Source: Candidatus Methanocomedens sp.
GTDB lineage: Archaea; Halobacteriota; Methanosarcinia; Methanosarcinales; Methanocomedenaceae
DNA length: 7,222 nt
Direction of reading: 5' to 3'
Assembly: GCA_009649835.1 (NCBI GenBank)
Contig: PYCK01000197.1
Location: 1-7,222 of the forward strand
The position numbers and the translations under genes were made by a program. The notes beneath the pieces were generated by a model, which had not been told where the DNA came from, did not search any database, and saw only the letters and a program-made list of their open reading frames with translations. This document shows positions 1-5,651 of this stretch, piece by piece (the first letter of the stretch is position 1; the number at the start of each line of letters is the position of its first letter).

Positions 1-68
1 TTATAGTTAAGAACCTAATATTGATACTAATGTCTTAACGTTTTGATCTTCAGACCATATAAATTTTT

Positions 69-88
69 CCACAGAGGACTCAGAGAAA
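69..88 (+). repeat. Decayed remnant of the CGCAGAG-type intergenic repeat
   Basis: The segment resembles the left hairpin arm of the 153-bp repeats at 1636-1788 and 4404-4556. It matches the start of that arm (CCGCAGAGGACGCAGAGA) at 16 of 18 positions, and the two differences fall on the G of the CGC units. The matching right arm is absent: only a GGTTTTTAAAT-like tail follows at about 97-107, similar to the GGTTTTTTGAAT that follows the right arm in copy 1. The likely reading is an old copy that lost its loop and right arm. Short length makes chance similarity possible. Confidence 0.45.
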
Positions 89-175
89 TATTGTTTGGTT
101 TTTAAATGTATAGGAAAGTATAAACGCATTTCGATATCGATATAGGTGATTTTCTTAGTTTCAATCATATCTTTT

Positions 176-235
176 GACAGGATTTACTGGATTTACAGGA
201 TTGGATCGTATCCTGTCAATCCTGTTCATCCTGTC
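176..235. repeat. ACAGGAT-type inverted repeat (three 9-nt units per arm)
   Basis: The left arm at 176-201 and right arm at 210-235 are inverted copies, pairing at 22 of 26 positions around an 8-nt loop. Each arm is made of three units at exact 9-nt spacing: ACAGGAT-like at 177, 186 and 195, and ATCCTGT at 210, 219 and 228. It begins 24 nt after the TAG stop of the leftward HypE-like gene, so it lies in that gene's 3' untranslated region. I recall similar ACAGGAT/ATCCTGT palindromes scattered between genes in environmental archaea and bacteria. No T-run follows the stem on either strand, so a classical hairpin-plus-T terminator is not supported. A role in 3'-end processing or stability is inference. 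Confidence 0.8.
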
Positions 236-258
236 TGAAATTTACATTTTCTCGACCA

Positions 259-1587
259 CTATTGCTTCAATCTTTCAACAATCCGGCGCTTCTTATCAAT
301 AGCTGCCAGGGCAGCATTATCAATCTTGCTACACATTTGTTTAAAGTCCATGGGCTCATCCTCGCCTACCAGTTTTTTTATCGGTGTGTATGCAGACTCC
401 CTGAACCTGGGAGAAAAGTCCACAATTTCGCCATTGATCTCAATTCTGGCACCTGAACCCTCCACGACCTCTCCTATCACATCTGCCGCAATGTCCTTTG
501 ACCTGAGTACCCCGATGATGTCATCTGCAGCACCGGGCGGTGCAATGATGAGAAGTGCATCCAGGGATACACCCAGGTAATCGATCTCCAGTTCTTCCAG
601 CATAGACAGCACTGACGGGTTTACCAGCGGCCGGATACGGTCTTCCTTAAACACAAGTTCTACTCCGGCGGTTCGGGAAATTTCCTTTGCATCACCCCGC
701 ACACCCCCGTTTGTCACATCGGTCATGGCATGGATACGTTCCAGCAATCCGGCATCCATGATGGCCTCACATGCCTCGATGAACTTGATATTGATAGTCT
801 CTTCCACAATATCATGTCTATCATAATACAGGGCAGTGGTGGAGATGGTGCCTCCGCCCGCCCCTTCTGTCATCAGTACCAGATCACCGGGCTCTGCTAA
901 TATCCTGGCAGAGATGGTCCGGGTTATACCCACTGCACCAACACCGCCTGTCATACGTTCACCTATGACCATATCCCCGCCAATGCGCAGGGTGCTGCCT
1001 GTTATCAGCGGCACACCTGTTAGTTCGGCCACTGCCGTAATACCTGCAATGTGGTCGAATATCCTGCCCACGTCCCCGTCATCAGCCAGATGGATATCAG
1101 ACAGCATGGCCAGCGGCCTGGCCCCCATTGCATATATATCACGTAAGGCCGCCCTTGCCACATGGAATCCTGCCAGGAAGGGGTAATCACTAAGCCTGCT
1201 GTGGATGCCGTCCACTGTCAGTACAACGTACTCGCCGCTGCCTGCCTTGACCACGCCCGAATCGTCCAGGTGTGAGGAATCCACTTCAGCCGTTGTCTTG
1301 CCTATCACCCGGGCTATTTGCTCATGGGTATAGAAATCCCCTGCACCCCGGCTGCCCACGCCGAACTGTCCCATGGTAATGCCTGATGTGACAGGTTCAA
1401 GTATCTCACCCTTCGGTTCCAGGGTAGCATTGGCTTCCACCATGACAGCATGGGCCAGTTCCCTTGCATGGTGTTCGGTTACCTTATCACCCTTGATCTC
1501 AAGTATCCGCCGGGTCAGCCTCTCCGTAATCTGGCCCTCGTTCTCACCCGATAACAATGCTCGCTTTGCATAACCTTCAATGTCCAT
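259..1587 (-). CDS. AIR synthase-related (PurM/HypE/SelD-fold) protein
   Basis: The 442-residue product belongs to the ATP-binding PurM/HypE/SelD/ThiL superfamily. A helical N-terminal stretch (about 1-60) precedes the AIRS-type N domain, which carries TVDGIH at 124-129 and DIYAMGARPL at 150-159. The AIRS-C domain follows, with the glycine-rich TEGAGGGT at 240-247 and MTDVTNGGVRGD at 288-299, the equivalent of the MTDVT-G-GL or DPTRGGL motifs of relatives. A charged helical tail (about 395-442) ends the protein. Authentic HypE ends in a PRIC-type motif whose cysteine is carbamoylated and dehydrated; this protein ends in ERLKQ. Its only cysteines are at 273 and 419, so HypE-type cyanation chemistry is unlikely. 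It also lacks the N-terminal Cys/Sec loop of SelD. Substrate and reaction are unknown; databases would probably call it hydrogenase maturation factor-like. ATG at 1587 is preferred over the in-frame TTG at 1593 because the upstream promoter fits a start there. Stop is TAG. Confidence 0.9.
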   Translation of the reverse strand: MDIEGYAKRALLSGENEGQITERLTRRILEIKGDKVTEHHARELAHAVMVEANATLEPKGEILEPVTSGITMGQFGVGSRGAGDFYTHEQIARVIGKTTAEVDSSHLDDSGVVKAGSGEYVVLTVDGIHSRLSDYPFLAGFHVARAALRDIYAMGARPLAMLSDIHLADDGDVGRIFDHIAGITAVAELTGVPLITGSTLRIGGDMVIGERMTGGVGAVGITRTISARILAEPGDLVLMTEGAGGGTISTTALYYDRHDIVEETINIKFIEACEAIMDAGLLERIHAMTDVTNGGVRGDAKEISRTAGVELVFKEDRIRPLVNPSVLSMLEELEIDYLGVSLDALLIIAPPGAADDIIGVLRSKDIAADVIGEVVEGSGARIEINGEIVDFSPRFRESAYTPIKKLVGEDEPMDFKQMCSKIDNAALAAIDKKRRIVERLKQ

Positions 1588-1610
1588 TAACAAGTGGATG
1601 CATATACTGA

Positions 1611-1624
1611 TTATTAAAGTTTCG
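1611..1624 (-). promoter_or_regulatory. BRE/TATA promoter of the HypE-like gene, probably leaderless
   Basis: Read on the minus strand this is CGAAAC followed by TTTAATAA, a good match to the archaeal BRE plus TATA (box A) pattern. The TATA centre is about 27 nt before the ATG at 1587, so transcription would be expected to start at or within a base or two of that ATG. No Shine-Dalgarno sequence is visible upstream of the start, which agrees with a leaderless mRNA. The promoter lies between the upstream repeat copy and the gene, so the HypE-like gene can be transcribed independently of the polyprenyl synthase. Inferred from pattern only. Confidence 0.5.
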
Positions 1625-1635
1625 TTAAAATTTCA

Positions 1636-1788
1636 GTGACTTTTTAATTTATTCTGTATCAATGGGTCATGGCAAAAAAAATTAACCGCAGAGGACGCGG
1701 AGGATCGCAGAGGGTTGTTGTTTTTCTCTGCGTGCCTCTGCGCTCTCTGCGGTTTTTTGAATAGTCCCAGAAAATAATAAAAAGTCTC
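1636..1788 (-). repeat. 153-bp intergenic repeat, copy 1 (CGCAGAG hairpin)
   Basis: This copy aligns without gaps to 4404-4556, with 135 of 153 positions identical by hand count. The core is a hairpin: left arm 1684-1712, 13-nt loop, right arm 1726-1754, pairing at about 24 of 29 positions. The arms are built of CGCAGAG/CTCTGCG units at 9-10-nt spacing. Conservation extends about 48 nt to the left of the hairpin and 34 nt to the right, so the unit is larger than its stem. It starts 16 nt after the stop of the leftward polyprenyl synthase gene and is placed on the minus strand for that reason. CGCAGAG-type palindromes of this kind are, from memory, widespread in environmental prokaryote genomes. 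Small out-of-frame ORFs through it look spurious. Confidence 0.9.
1674..1758 (-). terminator. Hairpin with T-runs on both sides (terminator of the polyprenyl synthase gene)
   Basis: On the minus strand the GC-rich stem-loop is followed, after two A residues, by eight T residues (plus-strand A-run 1674-1681). This resembles an intrinsic terminator downstream of the polyprenyl synthase gene. On the plus strand the right arm runs straight into six T residues (1753-1758), so the structure could also stop antisense transcription. Archaeal termination depends mainly on U-rich tracts, with hairpins optional, so the T-runs are the stronger part of the evidence. Confidence 0.55.
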
Positions 1789-1804
1789 AAATATCAGGAT
1801 AAAA

Positions 1805-2779
1805 TTACCACACAAAGGCAACATCTTTCATTTCCCTGTTGCCTGAGAGGTCTTTTAAGATAGCCAGTACTTCCTCAGTTGTGATATCTCCTGCCCTCAT
1901 GCTCATGCGGATAACCTGCTCAACCTCTACCTGGCCGGAAGCCCCAAGGAGCCTGACAATACGCCGCACAGTATTCTTCTGCCACTCATATTCCCTTGTC
2001 TGGAAGGTTCTTATGGAACGCAGGAAATCTATCTTCCTGAACTCGGGCCAGTAAGGCGCACAGAAATAGGCAGCACATTCATTGCCGTTAGCCTGCCAGG
2101 GCAGGAAATTGGACATCCTCTCATCGCCACCGGTCCTGATGATCAGGTCAACATCCGGGACTGCCAGACTGGTGGAGGGATACAGGTGGGATGAGATGAT
2201 CTCCTCGTCAATATCAGACACCTTAAGCTGGCCGCTTTTTACCTTTTGGGCGAGCACTCTTGCGGTATCCACGATCTCCTGGCGGCCTCCATAGGCCATG
2301 GCAATGTTCAGGTACATACTATCGTAATTCCTTGTGATGGTCTCGGCCTGCCTTGCTGTTTCCTTTAATCCGGCAGGTAACAGGTCAATATTTCCCAGTA
2401 TCCTGACCCGCATCCTTCTCTCATGAGTACGCTCATCCTGCATTAGTTTCTCCAGCTTGATACCTATAAGCTCGAAGAGTTTCTGTTTTTCCTGGTCTGA
2501 CCGGTTCTGGTTCTCAGTAGAAAAGGCATAGACTGTTATTTGCTTCACACCCAGTTCATAGCACCAGTCAAGGACGTTTTCTGTTGTGTTGGCACCCAGG
2601 TTATGCCCCTGCCAGACGGTCATGCCCAGCTTTTTTGCATACCTGCGGTTCCCGTCCATGATTATGGCTATATGTTCGGGAACCCTGAACTCTTTTATTT
2701 CCTTGGTGAGCAGGTATTCATACCCTGAATAAAGAACTGTATCAAATGTTTTTTTTAATGTAACAAGACCATTACTCAT
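1805..2779 (-). CDS. uppS: Cis-polyprenyl (undecaprenyl-type) diphosphate synthase
   Basis: The 324-residue product is a cis-prenyltransferase that condenses isopentenyl diphosphate onto an allylic starter, in archaea probably geranylgeranyl diphosphate. The product is the long polyprenyl diphosphate used, after processing, as the dolichol-type sugar carrier for envelope glycosylation. Family blocks are intact and in order: HIAIIMDGNRRYAKK from 36, with catalytic/Mg-binding Asp42; GHNLGA at 58-63; YAFSTENQNR at 84-93; LNIAMAYGGRQEI at 157-169; the diphosphate-binding DLIIRTGGDERMSNF from 211; and YWPEF at 243-247, whose Glu246 matches the second Mg ligand. About 35 residues precede the first block, as in other archaeal members. 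The tail after YWPEF is about 77 residues, some 35-45 longer than I expect from the E. coli enzyme. The start is the only ATG before the conserved block; no Shine-Dalgarno site is evident. Archaeal chain length cannot be read from sequence. Confidence 0.95.
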   Translation of the reverse strand: MSNGLVTLKKTFDTVLYSGYEYLLTKEIKEFRVPEHIAIIMDGNRRYAKKLGMTVWQGHNLGANTTENVLDWCYELGVKQITVYAFSTENQNRSDQEKQKLFELIGIKLEKLMQDERTHERRMRVRILGNIDLLPAGLKETARQAETITRNYDSMYLNIAMAYGGRQEIVDTARVLAQKVKSGQLKVSDIDEEIISSHLYPSTSLAVPDVDLIIRTGGDERMSNFLPWQANGNECAAYFCAPYWPEFRKIDFLRSIRTFQTREYEWQKNTVRRIVRLLGASGQVEVEQVIRMSMRAGDITTEEVLAILKDLSGNREMKDVAFVW

Positions 2780-3075
2780 ATTAGGGGTTATATATAATCA
2801 GGCATACAAATACTTATTTATTAACAAATATTTATTAAAATGATTGGACTGTAGTTTAAGTGAGGCTTGTTAAAAAATATGGTGTTGTCACTCTAAAACC
2901 CTGTCGATGATGGCACAGCCTCTATATACTATACCATCAAACGTTGCAGTACAAGAAAACCCCCTCATAGGGTGCAAATTAATTTTAGCTATGACTAAGC
3001 ATCGGATGTTTCCAGTCAGGTAATTTGCTTCCACAACTTTTATCCCGATTCAGAATGGTATATCGTCCAATTATT
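2780..3075. promoter_or_regulatory. Divergent promoter region between uppS and thiC
   Basis: This AT-rich stretch separates two genes transcribed away from each other and should hold both promoters. For the leftward uppS gene, TATA-like candidates on the minus strand lie at 2814-2823 (TAATAAATAA) and about 2790-2799 (TTATATATAA). The second is so close to the ATG that initiation would fall inside the gene, so the first is preferred. For the rightward thiC gene the best candidate is CTATATACTATA at 2922-2933, which would give a leader of roughly 120 nt. A palindrome, AAATTAATTT, at 2976-2985 could be an operator. No TPP-riboswitch core is present. The individual sites are weakly supported. Confidence 0.5.
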
Positions 3076-4356
3076 ATGCATGATACATTAATAGAACAGG
3101 CAAGGAGAGGGAATACAACTCCCGAAATAAGCAAAGCCGCCCAAAAAGAGGGCATCAAACCCGCCAGGCTTACCACCCTGGTGGCACAGGGCAAAGTCGT
3201 TATCCCGAAGAACATATTGCATGAACACGTCCGGCCGGTGGCAGTAGGAGAATGTGTCTCTACAAAGGTGAATGCAAATATCGGCACATCCGGGGCACAT
3301 GCTGATGTGGATGAAGAGATGCAAAAAGCCAGGACTGCAGTTAAGTACGGTGCCGATGCGGTTATGGACCTTTCTACAGGTGATGATATCGATGAGGTAA
3401 GGCGCAGGCTTATTAAGGAGATAGATGTGCCCATAGGCACAGTACCTGTATACCAGGCAGCCAGCAATTGCACCTCAGTTCCTGATATGACCACTGACGA
3501 CATGTTCAATGCCATCCGGCTACACGTTAAGGACGGAGTGGACTTTATTACCGTCCATGCCGGAGTTACGCTCAATGCACTGGACCAGTTACGATCGCAC
3601 GGCAGGATACTTGATATTGTCAGCCGGGGCGGGTCGTTCCTGGCATCATGGATGATTCACAACGATCGTGAAAATCCCTATTATGCCGAGTTCGACTACC
3701 TGCTCGATATTGTAAAGGAATATGATGTCACCCTGAGCCTGGGCGATGGCATGAGGCCCGGATGTATAGCAGATGCTTCGGATGGTGCCATGTTCCAGGA
3801 GGTCATCACCCTGGGCGAACTTGTGAGAAGGTCAAGGGATGCAGGAGTGCAGAGCATGGTGGAAGGACCCGGGCACGTACCTCTGGACGAGATCATCTCA
3901 GGCGTAAGGTCGATCAAACACATTTGCGGCGGCGCACCGTTGTACCTGCTTGGGCCGCTGGTCACTGACATTGCCCCGGGCTATGACCATATCACTGCCG
4001 CCATAGGCGGTGCTGTGGCAGGGATGGGGGGAGCCGACTTTTTGTGCATGACCACACCCTCCGAGCATCTGGCACTGCCAAATGCAGAGGATATCAGGGA
4101 AGGTGCCGTGGTCACCAGGATCGCTGCCCATGCCATAGACCTGATAAAAGCGGGACAACGTCAGCGTGCAAGGGATATGGATGAGAAAATGGCAAATGCC
4201 AGACATGAACTGGACTGGGAAAAACAGCTAAACCAGGCGATCGACCCCGAGCGGGCAATCCGTATACACGCAAGGTGCAAGGACGTAGAAACCTGCAGCA
4301 TGTGCGGTGAACTGTGCTCCATCAAGATCATGAAGGATGTATTGGATAAGAAATGA
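3076..4356 (+). CDS. thiC: ThiC: phosphomethylpyrimidine synthase (or 5-hydroxybenzimidazole synthase paralog)
   Basis: ThiC is a non-canonical radical SAM enzyme that rearranges aminoimidazole ribotide to 4-amino-5-hydroxymethyl-2-methylpyrimidine phosphate in thiamine synthesis. The 426-residue product has the length of the short clade found in archaea and anaerobes. It contains VNANIGTSGAH (about 66-76), GADAVMDLSTGDD (about 93-105), GDGMRPGCIADASDGAMFQE (from about 221), VEGPGHVP and LPNAEDIREG. Near the C-terminus the Fe-S cysteines 407, 410 and 414 are spaced C-x2-C-x3-C, one residue shorter than the C-x2-C-x4-C I recall from long bacterial ThiC. ATG at 3076 is chosen because MHDTLIEQARRGN aligns with the usual N-terminus. 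An in-frame ATG at 3055 and TTG at 3025 would add residues with no family resemblance, and no start has a clear Shine-Dalgarno site. Methanogens often carry two ThiC paralogs, and anaerobes use a relative (BzaF) to make 5-hydroxybenzimidazole. Which activity this copy has is not decidable here. Confidence 0.92.
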   Translation: MHDTLIEQARRGNTTPEISKAAQKEGIKPARLTTLVAQGKVVIPKNILHEHVRPVAVGECVSTKVNANIGTSGAHADVDEEMQKARTAVKYGADAVMDLSTGDDIDEVRRRLIKEIDVPIGTVPVYQAASNCTSVPDMTTDDMFNAIRLHVKDGVDFITVHAGVTLNALDQLRSHGRILDIVSRGGSFLASWMIHNDRENPYYAEFDYLLDIVKEYDVTLSLGDGMRPGCIADASDGAMFQEVITLGELVRRSRDAGVQSMVEGPGHVPLDEIISGVRSIKHICGGAPLYLLGPLVTDIAPGYDHITAAIGGAVAGMGGADFLCMTTPSEHLALPNAEDIREGAVVTRIAAHAIDLIKAGQRQRARDMDEKMANARHELDWEKQLNQAIDPERAIRIHARCKDVETCSMCGELCSIKIMKDVLDKK

Positions 4357-4385
4357 ACACTTGGATCCGGTCGGCCCTGTTGTTA

Positions 4386-4392
4386 TTTTTTT
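4386..4392 (+). terminator. T-run terminator after thiC
   Basis: Seven consecutive T residues begin 30 nt after the TGA stop of thiC, followed by a further pyrimidine-rich stretch to about 4403. No strong hairpin precedes it. U-rich tracts like this are the usual signal for archaeal transcription termination. It lies just before repeat copy 2, whose hairpin offers a second, backup stop for rightward transcription. Confidence 0.5.
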
Positions 4393-4403
4393 GCTCTTAT
4401 TCT

Positions 4404-4556
4404 GTGACTTTTTAATTTATTCTGGATAAATGGATCGTGGCAAAAAAGATTCACCGCAGAGGACGCAGAGAGGCGCAGAGATGTGTTATTTTTCTCTGCG
4501 TGCCTCTGCGCTCTCTGCGGTTTTCTGAATCGTCCCAGTAAATAATAAAAATTCTC
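4404..4556 (-). repeat. 153-bp intergenic repeat, copy 2 (CGCAGAG hairpin)
   Basis: Second copy of the element at 1636-1788, same orientation, with no insertions or deletions and 18 substitutions over 153 bp. The hairpin arms are 4453-4480 and 4494-4521, pairing at about 23 of 28 positions around a 13-nt loop. The arms consist of three CGCAGAG units at 9-10-nt spacing. Substitutions between copies cluster in the inner part of the left arm and the loop, while the right arm is identical in both. It ends one base before the TAA stop codon of the leftward envelope-protein gene. It lies between convergent genes, with thiC ending 47 bp to the left. Confidence 0.9.
4442..4524. terminator. Hairpin with flanking T-runs between convergent genes (bidirectional terminator)
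   Basis: On the minus strand the stem-loop is followed within about 6 nt by six T residues (plus-strand A-run 4442-4447), suited to ending the envelope operon. On the plus strand the right arm is followed by four T residues (4521-4524), a weaker signal for thiC read-through. Its position between convergent genes fits a shared terminator. The role is inferred from structure alone. Confidence 0.5.
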
Positions 4557-4557
4557 C

Positions 4558-5628
4558 TTATTCTTGCTTGTTCTTATATGAGCGTACACCCAGAACAACC
4601 ACTATCAAAAATACAACCACAAACCCTATCAAGAGCACGTTGCCGAATTTTTCTACACTGGACACTGCCGGCAGGGTCTCCACCTGTATCTTGATATTAT
4701 CAGAGATCCTGTCGTGACCGTCCACATCCTCATACTTGATCTCACTGTTTATGCCATACATCTTGGTTGTGGCTGTATCATCCACTTTCAAGTTGAATTT
4801 GGCAAGGGCACTTTCACCCGGTGCCAGTGAACCGATAAATGCCTGGTCATCAGTTGTACTGAAAGGGTCAGATACACTGATCCTCACCGTTGCATCAGTA
4901 ACAGGCAGCTCACCTACATTTTTGTACGTGACATACAACAGATTTTCCTCATCTGCCACCATGTTACCGCTGATTTCAATTACTTCAAAATCGGCTTCAT
5001 CCTTAACCATTACCGCTATGGTCAAATTCTGGCTCTTGATCTCGTACCACAGCCCCACTTCAAGATCCGTCACATCACCCTTTTCGGTCTCATCCTCCCC
5101 GCTGATCTGGACATTTTCCTGGTATCCGTATAACAGGTTCAACAAAAGCGGATGCACACCTGCCGGAGCATTCTTGGCAATCTCTATGGTGAATTGGACC
5201 GGCTCTTCAGTTTGCTGGCCTGATATCAGTGAACCTGCCTCCTGGTATCCGGTCTTTACTTTAACTGCAGGGTCAAGGGATACGAGAGTGGCTATAATCC
5301 CTATGGCTGTGGTCTTTTGCGCTTCGTAGTTCATCTCGGTCTTCTGTAGTTTTACTTCAAGATCATCATCAGTATCTACACTGTTTTCAGACTTGAAGCC
5401 TGTGATCAGCCCCCGGTTCATAAGATTGATATTCACAGTTACAGTGTCCCCTCTGTAAAATTCTCCGTCCCCAAGCAGGGATGCACTGATATTAGGTCCA
5501 CCGTATACTGTATAGTAATTATCACCCACATCGAAATATTCCGGGAACACCGCCTGTGCAGGCACAGTTAAGATCAGTAGTGATATAGCGGCGAATAAGA
5601 TCATCTGAACATCTTTTTTGTAATTCAT
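4558..5628 (-). CDS. Secreted, membrane-anchored COG1361-type envelope protein (paralog B)
   Basis: The 356-residue product has a signal peptide (1-26, cleavage likely after AQA), a long extracellular part, and one C-terminal membrane helix (about 329-349) followed by a short basic tail. The outside part has two regions: an N-terminal module with SLLGDGEFYRGDTV near 50-63, and a CARDB/NEW3-like beta-sandwich (about 214-316) with the VTYKNVGELPVTDATVRI and LAPGES signatures of that fold. Two N-glycosylation sequons are visible, at Asn46 and Asn201; there are no cysteines. It is a paralog of the upstream gene, sharing the same blocks in the same order. Two successive AGAGGAA Shine-Dalgarno-like sites (5643-5649 and 5634-5640) lie in the 23-nt gap before its ATG, an unusually strong initiation region for this window. 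It is the last gene of the operon. A partner or extracytoplasmic accessory role for the RND permease is inference from context. Confidence 0.85.
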   Translation of the reverse strand: MNYKKDVQMILFAAISLLILTVPAQAVFPEYFDVGDNYYTVYGGPNISASLLGDGEFYRGDTVTVNINLMNRGLITGFKSENSVDTDDDLEVKLQKTEMNYEAQKTTAIGIIATLVSLDPAVKVKTGYQEAGSLISGQQTEEPVQFTIEIAKNAPAGVHPLLLNLLYGYQENVQISGEDETEKGDVTDLEVGLWYEIKSQNLTIAVMVKDEADFEVIEISGNMVADEENLLYVTYKNVGELPVTDATVRISVSDPFSTTDDQAFIGSLAPGESALAKFNLKVDDTATTKMYGINSEIKYEDVDGHDRISDNIKIQVETLPAVSSVEKFGNVLLIGFVVVFLIVVVLGVRSYKNKQE

Positions 5629-5633
5629 GCCTG

Positions 5634-5649
5634 TTCCTCTAATTCCTCT
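5634..5649 (-). promoter_or_regulatory. Tandem Shine-Dalgarno sites before paralog B
   Basis: On the minus strand AGAGGAA occurs twice in the short gap between the two envelope-protein genes. The nearer copy is five nucleotides from the ATG at 5628, a normal spacing, and settles that start over the internal ATG at codon 9. The farther copy overlaps the region just after the upstream stop codon. Confidence 0.65.
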
Positions 5650-5651
5650 AT

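Larger units (their letters stand above)
1..258. other. Non-coding region downstream of the HypE-like gene
   Basis: No convincing coding region is visible in either direction; stop codons are frequent and the base composition is AT-rich. The stretch holds two repeat-related structures, annotated separately: a decayed CGCAGAG-type fragment near 69-88 and a well-preserved ACAGGAT palindrome at 176-235. There is also a perfect 10-bp palindrome, TCGATATCGA, at 131-140, which may be chance. No tRNA-like or rRNA-like structure was recognised. The left neighbour is outside the window, so this may include a promoter or 3' end of an unseen gene. Confidence 0.6.

Noticed and set aside
176..235. CRISPR array, because of short regularly spaced units.
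   Set aside because: The units are 7 nt at 9-nt spacing in inverted orientation, with no 25-40-nt direct repeats or unique spacers.
232..261. Amber (TAG) read-through as pyrrolysine at the end of the HypE-like gene.
   Set aside because: Reading through would add only about ten residues before TGA, and the protein already ends where expected; no sign that the stop is decoded.
1636..1788. Insertion sequence or MITE with target-site duplication.
   Set aside because: No terminal inverted repeats at the ends of the 153-bp unit and no matching direct repeats flanking either copy could be seen; the inverted repeat is internal.
1633..1824. A 63-residue leftward ORF running out of uppS through repeat copy 1, with a counterpart of 71 residues at 4383-4598 sharing the segment KPQRAQRHAEKNN and ending NKLKSH.
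   Set aside because: The shared peptide follows from the repeats being ungapped copies. Of 18 substitutions, 7 are synonymous and 11 change residues by hand count, not a clear sign of protein-level selection. The starts lie inside upstream genes with no ribosome site.
2959..2973. Small hairpin ACCC/GGGT before thiC.
   Set aside because: Only four base pairs with a 7-nt loop; expected by chance at this size.
2900..3075. TPP riboswitch upstream of thiC.
   Set aside because: The conserved CTGAGA and ACCTGAT core elements are absent from the leader on the plus strand.
3025..3075. N-terminal extension of ThiC from TTG 3025 or ATG 3055.
   Set aside because: The added residues do not resemble ThiC N-termini and no ribosome site supports them; ATG 3076 fits the family.
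2985..3575. Long leftward ORF (196 codons) antisense to thiC, and similar antisense ORFs at 836-1186 and 4736-5329.
   Set aside because: They mirror codon bias of the well-supported genes on the other strand, show low-complexity Ser/Pro/Thr-rich or otherwise unrecognisable products, and have no family resemblance.
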